The notes under the pieces are model-generated. The model was not told where the DNA came from. It did no database searches and saw only the letters and a program-made list of their open reading frames with translations. A program made the position numbers and the translations under genes. From contig JBBMOA010000018.1 in NCBI GenBank assembly GCA_037954235.1, forward strand, positions 500,001 through 564,000: a stretch of DNA of 64,000 nucleotides, read 5' to 3'. The stretch comes from Aulostomus chinensis (lineage: Eukaryota; Chordata; Actinopteri; Syngnathiformes; Aulostomidae). Of the stretch, positions 35,597 to 46,702 are shown in pieces; position 1 is the stretch's first letter; every line of letters begins with the position of its first letter.

Positions 35597-36766
35597 TTTA
35601 TTACTTTTTGAGAACGTTAAAACAAGGCAAGAACAGGAGCCTCTGACCTTTGACGGTCGTCAGCAGACACGTTTAACCTTGGAGTGTTTGTTAGACAACA
35701 ATCACACAACAGCTTCATCCCACACCAACCAACAGGAGGTTCTGCATCTTGCTGTTACTAAGACTTTGACTGTCAGCAGAGCTACAAATGCTGAGTTTGT
35801 CCTGAGGGTGGCGCTCATCCTGCTGCCATTTTCATCGCCTACAGAACAACAACCCTGTATGTATGTGATAAATGTATAAACAATTCCTGAATAGAACACA
35901 GTTTCTGTCCCATGTTATGTCAAGGGGCACCTTCGCCTCACCCTGAACTTAGCTCCGCCCACAATCATTATGACTGGGAGAGAGAAACAAACCAGCCCAA
36001 GTATTTTTCTACAAAAGCTGACTGACAAGGACGAAGATGATGAAGATGATGCTGTGGAGCAAAGACAGACCAGCTGGGAAATTCAGAAGTGATTCAACAG
36101 CTTAGAATGCAAACGTCCTCGTGTGACGGCGTGTTGTCTCACAGAAGGCTCAATCTCCATGTTTTCAGTCATACATGTACTGAGACACACGTGTGTTGGC
36201 ACTGAGAAAAGAATACATGTAAACCTCAAAACAGTCAAACTGAGGGAATGAAGGCGTGGCAGCAGTTAGTCCCAACGCATCGGAATCAGAAACCCATCGT
36301 TTGATGCATCAAGAATCGTTTCCTCACCGCATCGAAGTGACAGGCTGAACGCTCCAGTGATGTCATCTTTCTCTAGAAACTTTATTGCAGCAGCAGTACC
36401 ACTGATGGCCACAAGCTGTCAGAGTCGTGAGTTTCTAACATCACACCCCCTCCTGTCCGTCACAGCAGGAGTTTGTGCGAGCAGCAGCCATCCAACGCGT
36501 CTGAGTGGTGAGATGAGCAGCATCACACTGGCGAGTTAGCTCAAGCTAAATGCTAAAGGTCACTAGGATCCACAAGTCTGACAGTGAACTGGTGACAGGC
36601 CTCCACAGGTGTTCCGCACCATGTCCACCTGCTTCCTGTGAGGGGGCGGAGTCCTGGAGTCAGACATCACCTGTAGGATGTTCAAGTCACAAACCTTTGA
36701 TGGTGGTCCTGATGGGACAGATGGCAGCAAGCTCAGAGGACGCCTGAGGATGGAGGTGGGACAGTT
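35597..36766 (-). terminator. nde1 3' UTR with two candidate poly(A) signals
   Basis: On the minus strand, AATAAA lies at 36381-36386 (about 0.38 kb past the stop) and at 35597-35602 (about 1.17 kb past). Either or both may be used. No other gene was seen in this stretch. Confidence 0.45.
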
Positions 36767-39251
36767 TCACAGCAGCAGCTTGGGTCCCGCCCCCAAGTCC
36801 AACCTCTTGACCAGCCTGCATGGACACAAAGACTGAGTGAAGTGTTATCAAGAACCACCAAGGGGGACACCGGGCAGCTTACCCTTTGCTGTTGTAGTAG
36901 CCGTTGGTCGAGTGAGTCTCAGGGGCGCTCTGGCCCATCGCCGCGCCCCCCCGCCCACCAATGTGACCTCTACGGCTGGCCGTCTGCTCGTGGACGTATT
37001 CCCGACATGCTGCAAGCTTGGACTCTAGGTTCTGAAAATTTAGGGCAAATCCTTTTGTTAATTTGTGGCCTGGTTTTAGTTGTGATCCTGCAGTTCAGGA
37101 GCTGCGCCAAAACAAGAGAAACGTGGCGAGCTGTGGTTGACTAAACATACCGCTGAGGCTGATGGGAAATCTTCACACACACAAGAGCAGAAAGCAAACA
37201 AGTTTATGCGACCAAAAAAGTATGAGTTGAAACAAAAATGTGTGTTTACCCCGACTTTCCTCAGCAGCTCCCCGACGATGTTCAGAGCAGAGATCCTGAC
37301 CGAGGTGGTGAGGGGGGTCCCTGAGAGGGTCTCGCCTGCCATGAATCCCCCAGAGAGATTAGAAGAGAACCAGAACCACCTGGAATGTGCAGTACCTCTG
37401 ATGGCCACAAGGGGCCAACTGGATGTGGATTTATATCATTAATTTGATTTGTATCATTAAAACTGTTTTCCCAGAAACCTTTTTGTCCTGAACAACTGGA
37501 TTTCTCTGAAAAATAGAGCATCACTGAAAAGCCCACCACAGACTTTCTGTCAGTCGGCAACCCTGAGAGTTTGCTCTGAGGCCAGGAACTGGTGACACGT
37601 TCCCCCAACGATGAGACTATCACACAGTGAGAGAGGTCATCTGACCAGGCCTGATCCTGGATCAGTTAGCTACCACATCACTTCCAGTGCAGTGGTTGGG
37701 CCATTAAAATAAAATCAGTACCAAACTATCATGGTATTTTTAGGATTTTGTGAAATCTGTTTTGAGAGTCTTATTCTGGAAAAGTCTGACAGGAAGTCAA
37801 GTGATTCTGTTAGCAGCTAAGCTAACACCACTCAGTGCCGTACACCGACGGGTCGTCTGAGTAGGCGGGACATTGCTGACCTCTGCTGACGGAGGGCGGT
37901 GGCGTGGCTGGAGGTCTGGCTGGTGTGAAGGAGGAAGACGAGACCTTGCTGGCCATCATTTTGTCTGGGGGGGTGAGGGGGGGGGTGGGTGGCGCAGCCA
38001 AGGTCGACGAAGAGGATGCCGAAGGCTCTTTGGTGGCTGCGCTGAGGGAGGACTTCCTGTCTGGTACCGGCTGTTTCTGCTGCACAGCCAGCTCCTGCCT
38101 CAGGTCTGAAACAACCAGGAAACAACACCACCTTGTTCATGCCTCAGGCTCCGCCCCCTCCACTGCATCTTGATTAATATGAATGTATAGATTACTCTGC
38201 TCCAGGTTGTCTGCTAACTCCGCCTCCATTTCTACAGGTATTACAATATCCTGGACTCTCTCCGTCCCTCACATCGACGCGGTTCTAGAATGAATGTTTG
38301 TGGATTTCCACTACAGCAACAACATGAAAGCACGTGGGGAACCCGTCTGGGATCACCTCGGGCCTCGTCCTTCAGCCTCTGGACCGACTCCAGCAGATTC
38401 TCCTTCTCGTCCAACTCGCTCTCCAGGAAGGCGTTCCTCTCGATGACCTGGTTCATCCTCTGCTCAAAGTCCTCTAGAGACATGATGGTGGCCCTGAAAC
38501 ACACCAGGCAGGCCATGAGACAGAAGCTGGACCTGAAGCCGTTTGGGGTTCTGAGGGTTCCGCATTCCTCTTTCACCTCTTGGTTCTCTCCAGGTCATCG
38601 TTGGCCTGCTCCAGCTCCCGGATGTACTTGTGGAGCTGGTCTCTGTCAGCCGTGGCCTCGGCCAGGTCGCTCTCCAGGCTGGAGATCTGCCGGCAGGCGT
38701 CCGAGTGCTGCGTCTCGTACTTCTCCTGGTGAGGGGAGGACGAGAAGAAGATGACAAACTCTACCGAAAACGTCAACATCACAACTGATCCCAGGAGACA
38801 CACTGAGGACCACAAACCACAATATGAACCACCGCGGTCCTAACGGGACAGGAAGGTGCAACATTTATTGGAGGCTTCCAGTGTGAAAATACATCCCAGC
38901 TTCATGGTTCCAATGTTTCATCAGTGGACATGAGAACAAGGACGGAACCAACTTTTTAGCTTCGGACAGCAAACAAGTTAATGTCCATTTACACACTTCA
39001 GTAAACGAACGGCGTCAGAACTGCATCCGTCTGGTTTTGGAGCCAATAAACATATTCAGCTTATCAACTGGGTCATTGTAGTGGATCCGAAGAAGAGGAT
39101 CAGCTGGATGGGACACCTCTGTTAGCCTGGTGATGAATGTTCTGGTCTGAGAGCAGGCGAGTCACCAGACTTCAGCCTGACCTGGATTCCATCCTTGTTT
39201 CTCACTGATCAACCCTTCCACATTCCTACAGGAGCAACTCTCTCTCTCTCG

Positions 39252-39336
<85 letters not shown>

Positions 39337-40213
39337 CTGACAGACTCAAACGTGTGTGATCAGTTTTGAACTGTTTCCAGACTGGGACTACAGGTCTGTG
39401 GAGGTAGACATTCTTCTGAGCTCCATAAAACTGTAAATCTAATCCAGTAAATTTACAGATGACATGGTGACACAAAACACTGGTATTCAAAAATAGTAAC
39501 AACGTATTTTGCAGCACGATGGCTCCTATAAATAGCATACGATCATTTCATGACTACAACACGTGTCAGCCATGAGCTATGAAGTTTAAGGTTAAATTAA
39601 ACACGTGCACTTGTAGGGAAAGTCCCTTAAAGTCTATCATCATCAGAGCTGAGGTCCAGGCTAGTTAGCTTAGCACAACGGCGGGTTGTGGGTCAGAAGT
39701 GTTAGCATCAGCTGGCTGAGGTCCAGGCTAGTTAGCTTAGCACAACGGCGGGTTGTGGGTCAGAAGTGTTAGCATCAGCTGGCTGAGGTCCAGGCTAGTT
39801 AGCTTAGCACAACGGCGGGTTGTGGGTCAGAAGTGTTAGCATCAGCTAGCTGAGGTCCAGGCTAGTTAGCTTAGTTTTTTTTAATTGTAGCTGTAAAGCA
39901 AATATGAAAAGATATCTGTAGGTCACTGTCCCTCTTTAATGTCTCCCTCTCTCAGATGACCCCCCCCACAGAGCCCAGGTCTGGGCCAAAGTCGAGGACA
40001 GTGCTGGTTGGTGGGGGACATGTTGGGTTCTGCTCAGCTGTCAAGTGTCATGAGAAAACCTTTGTTGTCTATTTTTCTAGCTTGAAGCTGATATTTACTT
40101 GGCAGAGAGAAAAGAGCTGTGACACAGCTGGAGGCTGGTGGGGGGGCACGGCCATCCCCTCCAGACACAGATCAACCCACAGTCGTCAGCTGCCTTCTTC
40201 TGTCCTGAATCAA

Positions 40214-40255
<42 letters not shown>

Positions 40256-42122
40256 AGACAACAGCAGCAGTGACGCCACTGCAGGCACACAGAAGCCATG
40301 AAACCCAACAAACCATCAGCTGATGAATGCCGAAATCCTCGGTCAAACCCAGAGCAACCACTTCTCAAGGCCTTGGGGGGTCAAGAGGGCCGACGGCAGG
40401 TCCAGCTCAGTGACATCAGCAGACCAAGGCCGTCATCAGGCTCCTTCGAACCAATCGTCCATCTTCAATCGTTGGAGCTCCTACGAACCCCCCCCAGCTC
40501 AATTTGTGCTGACGGCAAACAGATCGTCCGGCAGGTCTGCTGATGTCATCCGTACCTTGTAGTTTTCCAGCTCCGTGCGGAGGCGGTTGTTGGCGGTGAG
40601 CAGGTCTCGGTTTCGGGTCTCACACTGTTTCAGCTCCGTCTCTAACTCCACCTCATAGTCCCGACTCATCTGCTGGAACTCCTGTAGCTCTTGCTGGGCT
40701 TCCTCTGCACTGCTCTCACACACACGCACGCACACACACACGCAATGCTAGGTCATTTACACTTTGGGTTAAAAACACAATTCCAAACATCACAAAACTC
40801 TGTTGAAGAAGAAATCAGCGGAAGGCTCATGCTTGCTAGTCTGTGAGGCAGCTGGGAGACTGGAACTCCTCCACGCTGACCAGCAGACCCCCACAAATCA
40901 TGGTTTTACCAGAACCTGTTACCGAGACGACCCAACACTCAACCAACTGTTGGTTTGTTCTTGTGTGTAAAAGATTAATTATCAGCAGCAGAAACACTCT
41001 AGCTGCAAAGAGCAATATATGTTTGTAGTCCAGCAGGAAGAGGTCATCTCCTGGTTCCTCCCCCAGCAGCCAATAGGATCGCTCCATGTGATTGTGGGTG
41101 AACCAGTAAATCAGCTCTGGTGAACAGAAGTTGATGATCTTCCAGGTTCAGTTCATCAAGATCATCTTCACTAATGAACCCTCTGATGATGCTGGAAGCC
41201 TGGATGCTACGGTTAGCAGTGCTAAGCTAACGTTGGTGTTTACTGGTGGATCTGATGTAGAACTGAACCTCCACCATCCACCGGTCTGGTGTTTACTGGT
41301 GGATCTGATGTAGAACTGAACCTCCACCATCCACCGGTCTGGTGTTTACTGGTGGATCTGATGTAGAACTGAACCTCCACCATCCACCGGTCTGGTGTTT
41401 ACTGGTGGATCTGATGTAGAACTGAACCTCCACCATCCACCAGTCTGGTGTTTACTGGTGGATCTGATGTAGAACTGAACCTCCACCATCCACCGGTCTG
41501 GTGTTACTGGTGGATCTGATGTAGAACTGAACCTCCACCATCCACCAGTCTGGTGTTACTGGTGGATCTGATGTAGAACTGAACCTCCAACATCCACCAG
41601 TCTGGTGTTTACTGGTGGATCTGATGTAGAACTGAACCTCCAACATCCACCAGTCTGGTGTTTACTGGTGGATCTGATGTAGAACTGAACCTCCAACATT
41701 CACCAGTCTGGTGTTTACTGGTGGATCAGATGTAGAACTGAACCTCCAACATCCACCAGTCTGGTGTTTACTGGTGGATCTGATGTAGAACTGAACCTCC
41801 ACCATCCACCAGTCTGGTGTTTACTGGTGGATCTGATGTAGAACTGAACCTGCTTATAGCTCCGGCTGCTGGGGACCACACATGATCTACCAGGAGAACT
41901 GATTTCTGGGTTTGAGGACTGGTTCCTGCTGCCCTCTACAGCGGCGTGGACCTGTGGCTCAGTGCTGTTACACTGATTGTTTAGAGGTGAACAAGGATCA
42001 GGACTGACAGGTCTCATGTGAAGATGGGGGTCAGACCTGTGCTGGTGCCCGGCAGCTTGCTCCTTCCAGAACTCCAGCTCTTCCTCTTGGGACCCGAAGG
42101 ATGCGGGGTGTGGATCTCCCAT
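36767..42122 (-). CDS. nde1: Nuclear distribution protein NDE1, 8 coding exons
   Basis: Scaffold that binds LIS1 and cytoplasmic dynein at centrosomes, kinetochores and microtubule ends. Coding exons in transcript order: 42122-42037, 40709-40556, 38725-38577, 38493-38357, 38105-37881, 37320-37250, 37031-36883, 36815-36767. They total 1020 nt, 339 residues (human NDE1 is about 335), with all phases matching. Residues about 15-190 form the coiled coil with RNRDLLTANNRLRTELE, RELEQANDDLER and RNAFLESELDEKENLLESVQ. The Ser/Pro-rich middle leads to RISALNIVGELLRKVG, then KLAACREYV. IMSLEDFEQRMNQ and RNRDLL favour NDE1 over NDEL1. It is tail-to-tail with the myosin, as in human 16p13.11. Three introns hold repeats (39254, 39648, 41122). 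Confidence 0.95.
39254..39334. repeat. (CA)n microsatellite in nde1 intron
   Basis: About 40 CA dinucleotides, preceded by a short (TC)n run. The long minus-strand frame over it is low-complexity. Confidence 0.9.
39648..39874 (+). repeat. 67-bp tandem repeat, locus A (3.4 units)
   Basis: Units start at 39648, 39715, 39782 and 39849 (partial). They contain GTCCAGGCTAGTTAGCTTAG and GTGTTAGCATCAGCT. The same unit occurs singly at 50186-50250 and as a long array at 56170-57137. Confidence 0.85.
40217..40253. repeat. (GT)n microsatellite in nde1 intron
   Basis: About 18 GT dinucleotides. A second CA-type run sits at 40719-40742, just upstream of the acceptor of nde1 exon 2 (minus strand). Confidence 0.85.
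41122..41945 (+). repeat. Dispersed element carrying the 53-bp minisatellite, copy 2
   Basis: Left flank 41122-41234 matches the reverse complement of 59014-59124 almost base for base. Array 41235-41851 has about 12 units. The right flank includes CTGATTTCTGGGTTTGAGGA, which recurs inverted near 58160-58185. It lies in the first coding intron of nde1. Confidence 0.9.
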
Positions 42123-42565
42123 CTCGGGCCCAGTCCCAGGCGAGAGCCCCCCAATAACCCAGATCCGGGGTCTGGGGTCAATCAGATCAAGGCACCGGGA
42201 CGTGGTAGGACTCCCCTGAGGCTCATCAAGAACATGGATCAGTAAAGACCAGCATCAATGATGTCTGCATCTCAGTTATCAGGTAGGACAGCAAACCCCC
42301 TCCAGGAGTCTGATGACATTCAGCACATTTACAACACATCAGTGAAACCAGTTCATCTTCCAGTGAGAGAACTGGAACCACTGCTGGCGTCTGGTCAAAC
42401 TGGTCAACGGGACCAGAAGCGGCCGGAAGTCACCGAAGATCACGGCTCGTGGGGTTCGGTGTGACTTACACCACGAGTTGATCTGTGAGTGACGGAACAA
42501 CCCCGTGAACGGCTGGCTGTACTGGGAGAGTTCACCAGTTCACACACCAGTTCAGCCAAACTCAC

Positions 42566-42745
42566 CAGCTCAGGAACTTTCCGCTGCTCGCTTCTTCGAC
42601 GTGAACTCCTCCAGAAACATCGCGCGAAAAAGATTCAGCACCCGACGAAGTTTACCGGCTCCAACTTCAAGCGAAAACACTGGCGACTTCTCCGGAGTTT
42701 GACTCCACCGAGTTACAGCCGCCTCGAGGAGACGAGAAACAAAAC
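42566..42745 (-). other. nde1: Inferred non-coding first exon of nde1 with a 16-codon uORF
   Basis: On the minus strand a strong donor (GAGCTG then GTGAGT) follows GC-rich sequence at 42566, and NDE1 genes have a non-coding first exon. Inside it is a complete upstream open frame (42620 to 42570, starting MFLEEFTSKK) ending two codons before the donor. The 5' limit is a guess set by the CCAAT array just upstream. The exon spliced directly before the ATG at 42122 was not resolved. Confidence 0.45.
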
Positions 42746-42764
42746 ACTCCGGGAGCCGCCGGCG

Positions 42765-42995
42765 GCAGGACCCAGCCGCCAATCAGCAGGACCCAGCCGC
42801 CAATCAGCAGGACCCAGCCGCCAATCAGCAGGACCCAGCCGCCAATCAGCAGGACCCAGCCGCCAATCAGCAGGACCCAGCCGCCAATCAGCAGGCAGAC
42901 AGCGGGCTCGACGCGTTTCACTGTTGGGCAGCTGTGTGTCATTCAACTGCTGGTGGGCGGGGTCTAGATTGCTGTCCAATCAGAGAGGCCCAATG
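42765..42995 (-). promoter_or_regulatory. Array of six CCAAT boxes at 21-bp spacing, probable nde1 promoter
   Basis: Six tandem 21-bp units (GGACCCAGCCGCCAATCAGCA type) place CCAATCAG at 42779, 42800, 42821, 42842, 42863 and 42884. Two further CCAAT motifs follow at about 42976 and 42989. CCAATCAG is a strong NF-Y core. The array is immediately upstream of the inferred first exon of nde1 on the minus strand. The 270-residue open frame over it is a repeat artefact. Confidence 0.6.
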
Positions 42996-44319
42996 AGTCA
43001 GGAGGGTCGGAGCTTCATCTGCACAGTCTCGACGACGTTGGATTATCAACCGTTACAAGTAACGAGGTACTTTAGTAACGGAACACCTGGCGGTACTTTG
43101 AGTTTTTATACGCTTTGTGCTTCCCGTCTGCTCTGTTTACGCTGCTACATTTGTCACTCTACAGTCAAAAAACACAAGTGTGTCACATTCAGAGGAGGTC
43201 GAAGTACAGACAGTCATTACTCAAGAAGTACAAATACTCGTCAAAACAAAAGACGCTGGTCAAGTGGAAACTCCCAACTCTCTCTTTATTGGTCCTCATA
43301 ACTGCAGGATTAAAAACAGACAAAAACGATACAAATGAGTACAGTGAGGTCATATAAAACCAAGTGTTCCATGGAAGACAAAAGAAGCAAGAAAATAGAA
43401 TAAACAGGAGATCCTAAATTATGGGAGCAACAATAGAAACTTGTCAAAAAGGTAATAGTTGAGTGGAGTACACGCACCTGAGAAAGTCTAGAGAAGTACA
43501 GTAACAAAGTATTTGTACTTTCCATCTCTGATAATGTTGTGATAAGAAGCGCTATCTTGACCCTGAGCAATACTGTTTGCAGTAATAAATCAGCATAATC
43601 TACTAGCATATAGGTACTACTTCAGCGCTGACAGAGCCTGTAGCACACTGTCAGTGTCCTGTCGCGACAGGGATTGAAAGTATTTTTACTTTACAAGGGT
43701 ATATGTAGTACTTCAGCCACTAGAGGTCAGACTAACCATAATAACTGTCATTCTTGGCATCTTTCAATGGCTCGTAAACAATTATTGAATTGATTTTATT
43801 TAACTTTGCTCAAAATGTTTCAAAATTATAAAACCAATCCGATAATGTCTCTTCCTATGAATTTTGTTCAGAGATGCACAGAACTCTGATGATTCTGGCT
43901 GATTATGATTCCACTCTTCCCTGATTGTGTGTCACAGAGACCAAAGACCCGAAGAGAGTCAGACAGCTACGGGTCAACGGAGAAGCTAGCAATGCTAACG
44001 TTAGCTCCTGTAGCTGAAGTGATCTATAAGACGGGGGTGTGATTTGTCCCAGTATGCCCTCGTGTGGACAGGACTGGAGCTAAGACGAGTCACGTTTGAC
44101 ACCAGCTGAATGTGCTTTATTGAGGTTTGGTGGTCAAAGTTCAAAGGTTTGGTAAAGGAGGGCGGGGTTTACAGCTTCCTGGACTCTGATAGGGAATATC
44201 TCTCCCTGTGGGTGGGGTCAGAGGTCACCCTGGTCAACCCTGTCCTTTCCAGAGGGATTAACCCGGTTTATCTGATCCTGGTTAATCCACACACACCATC
44301 ACTGGAGCATGAAAGCCTT

Positions 44320-44354
<35 letters not shown>

Positions 44355-46702
44355 CTGGCACCATATTTTGGTTTCATAATTCATGTTTTTATCCTGGGAC
44401 GTGATGTCACTGACCTGATTCCAGCTGTGTCACAAGCCTCCTGATGGTCTCACTTATTGTCTAAAGTGACACTTCACCCTAAAACTGTACTTCACCTCTC
44501 AAGTACTCACAAACAGACATTCAACAAAAAAGACGTTTCATTTGTGCTGCTGGTGGTTTCAGTTGAAGTGAGTCACCAAACTGGCCGTGGTCATTTCAAA
44601 ATAAAAGTGCACCACAAATAGAGTTTGCAATATGGATCAATATTCACATTTTGCATCAATTTTTTGTCACTGATCGCTGGATCAATAGATTGCTACAGTC
44701 TCATGTACCATTACACCCAGGTGACCACCAGGGGGCCATAGTTGTTTACACCTCAAAAGATAAAGTGACCTAAAAAGAGCGGGAGAGGGAAGTTACGCTC
44801 TCTTTGCTTCTGTTTCCCACAACATGACACAGGTGGAAAGATATAAATCACATCAACCTGCAACGCTGCACAGACGCTTGCAGGATTACAGCTCTGTTAC
44901 TCAAACAACCCGAGAGGTCGTAGAGGTCATGACACAAAGACAAATCCCAACAAAGTAGCAAAATAAAATAGTCGAGGTTGTCAGCAGGCTAAAGTAGACG
45001 TTGATACAACAGTGAACCGCAGTCTCAGGTTTTATTGTTGTTGTGATTTTGCACATACAGAAGTGTTCAGACTTCTACAGTGGTTAAGCCTGGTTCTCCC
45101 TGGCGACCCGACAGGCCAAACTGGTCATCTCTACCTGTAGAAGTACAACAGAGCGCTCAAGAATACTTCACCTCTGTCGTGTATATTCAGTATTCTCATT
45201 GCTTGGGTTCATCGTCTTCAGGCTGATTGCTGTACAGTTAAAATCTGAACACAAGAGAAAGACGGTGAGGTGTAACTACAGCGTGTAAGGTGGTAAGGTG
45301 TCTGGGCTGATGGCATCCTAGTGAACGTTTCAAGTATTAGAGGACAAATATCCTAACTTTACAGGTCAAACTAGGAGACAGAAGGAGGGACAACCTCTAC
45401 AACAACACATCTGCATTTCAACATTTTTCAGGAAATTATTTAAATTATTGACAATTTGTTTTTTTATGGTCAGTTACATTTTAAGAAACCATGCCAACAC
45501 TTCCCACCCATTGCCATTCTTTGTGCTAAGCTAACTAGCCTGGGTCTCAGCTCCTGGAGAAGCATCTCTGCCTTCTGGTCTGACTCTGGGGACGATGGAC
45601 AGTGAGAGACTTCCCTGAGAGTGGGAGTGGTCCTGTAAAGTGATCCTTTTTCTAGGAAGAGTATCTGACCCTCCAAGTACTCACTAATAGGAGTCTTTGG
45701 CTCACTAGGCCGTTTTTTCCTTCCTGCATTTACTCCTGGAGGCTGATGGCTAAGAAAAGCTCGCCAGCCCAAAATCATCTGTTTACATATTTCCAGGAAC
45801 ACATCTGGCCCAGGCGGACGAGCTCAAGCGAGTTGGATCACGTGAATGTTCCAGCTGGTAGAGCAGAACCAGAAGGGTTCTAGAGAGTTCTGAGCTCCAA
45901 TTAAAGTGTTGGTGGATCCCTGATCCTCGTCTGGATCAAGGAGACCTGGATTCTACCAGACCACCTGGAGAGGTGGTGACCAGACGTTTGTGGACAGTTC
46001 AGCTGCTGTTAGCATCAGTCTCTGTTAGCTTCAAGCTAAACATACGTGGCTGGATCTTCCTGCATCCTGGAGTCACTAAGAAGTGATGGAGGAGGAAGAA
46101 ACATCTTAGTGAGCTGAGTACTCCTGGTAGTGAGTACTTGGAGGGTGAAATACTCTTTCTTAGGAACCTCTGATGTAGGAGCACATCATCTGCATAAAGT
46201 GTTTTAGATTTTTGAGCCTTGGCAGACATTCAGAGCTCCAGTCTGCTCCTGCCTTTGTTCTTCCAGGTCAGATTATCGGACCTTTGTAGGCTTCTTCTTA
46301 CATCGGTGGATCTCACATTAACTCAGAAACTCCACTTATATTAGACACACACACACAGAAAACACACACAAGGGTTGGTGTAGCTCACAGACCAGAGTGA
46401 AGGCACAAGAGGTGGAGGAAGCAGAAACATGGAGCCCTTAGATCTGGTCTCAGAGGATTGACGGCACTGTAGACTCAGACCAACCCAGAACCACCAGCCT
46501 GAAAGCCGACCACGGGCCTGGTTCATCCGTCCCAAGCTTATTCCATATGTTTGGATGGAAGAATTTCATTTGTATGTCTCAATAATGTGTTCCAGAGACT
46601 CGGACACACGTGTTCATGCAGCGTGACAACCATCACTCACATGATGCTGCTGCAGATGAAGCTCAAACACCTGAATCCACACGTCCTCCTCATCCTCCTC
46701 CA
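42996..46702. other. Intergenic region between nde1 and mpv17l, repeat-rich
   Basis: No gene was seen. Contents: a possible transposable-element fragment with many AAGTAC/GTACTT words (about 43050-43620), (CA)n at 44322-44351, a repeat block at about 45500-45700 sharing CCAAGTACTCACTA with other copies, and the inverted repeat copy at 45930-46150. The mpv17l 3' UTR must lie just below 46703; I found no unambiguous AATAAA close by. Confidence 0.5.
45930..46150 (-). repeat. Dispersed repeat, inverted copy of 15985-16200
   Basis: Reads TCTGGATCAAGGAGACCTGG, then GGTGACCAGACGTTTGTGGA, then TAGCTTCAAGCTAAACATAC: the reverse of the copy in the myh11 intron. Non-coding. Confidence 0.65.

Noticed and set aside
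36767..42122. Identification as NDEL1
   Set aside because: The RNRDLL and IMSLEDFEQR wording and the location next to myh11 fit NDE1.
42489..43301. 270-codon frame with AGPSRQS repeats
   Set aside because: Produced by the stop-free 21-bp CCAAT minisatellite; no splice sites, conserved domain or homolog, and it overlaps the nde1 promoter.
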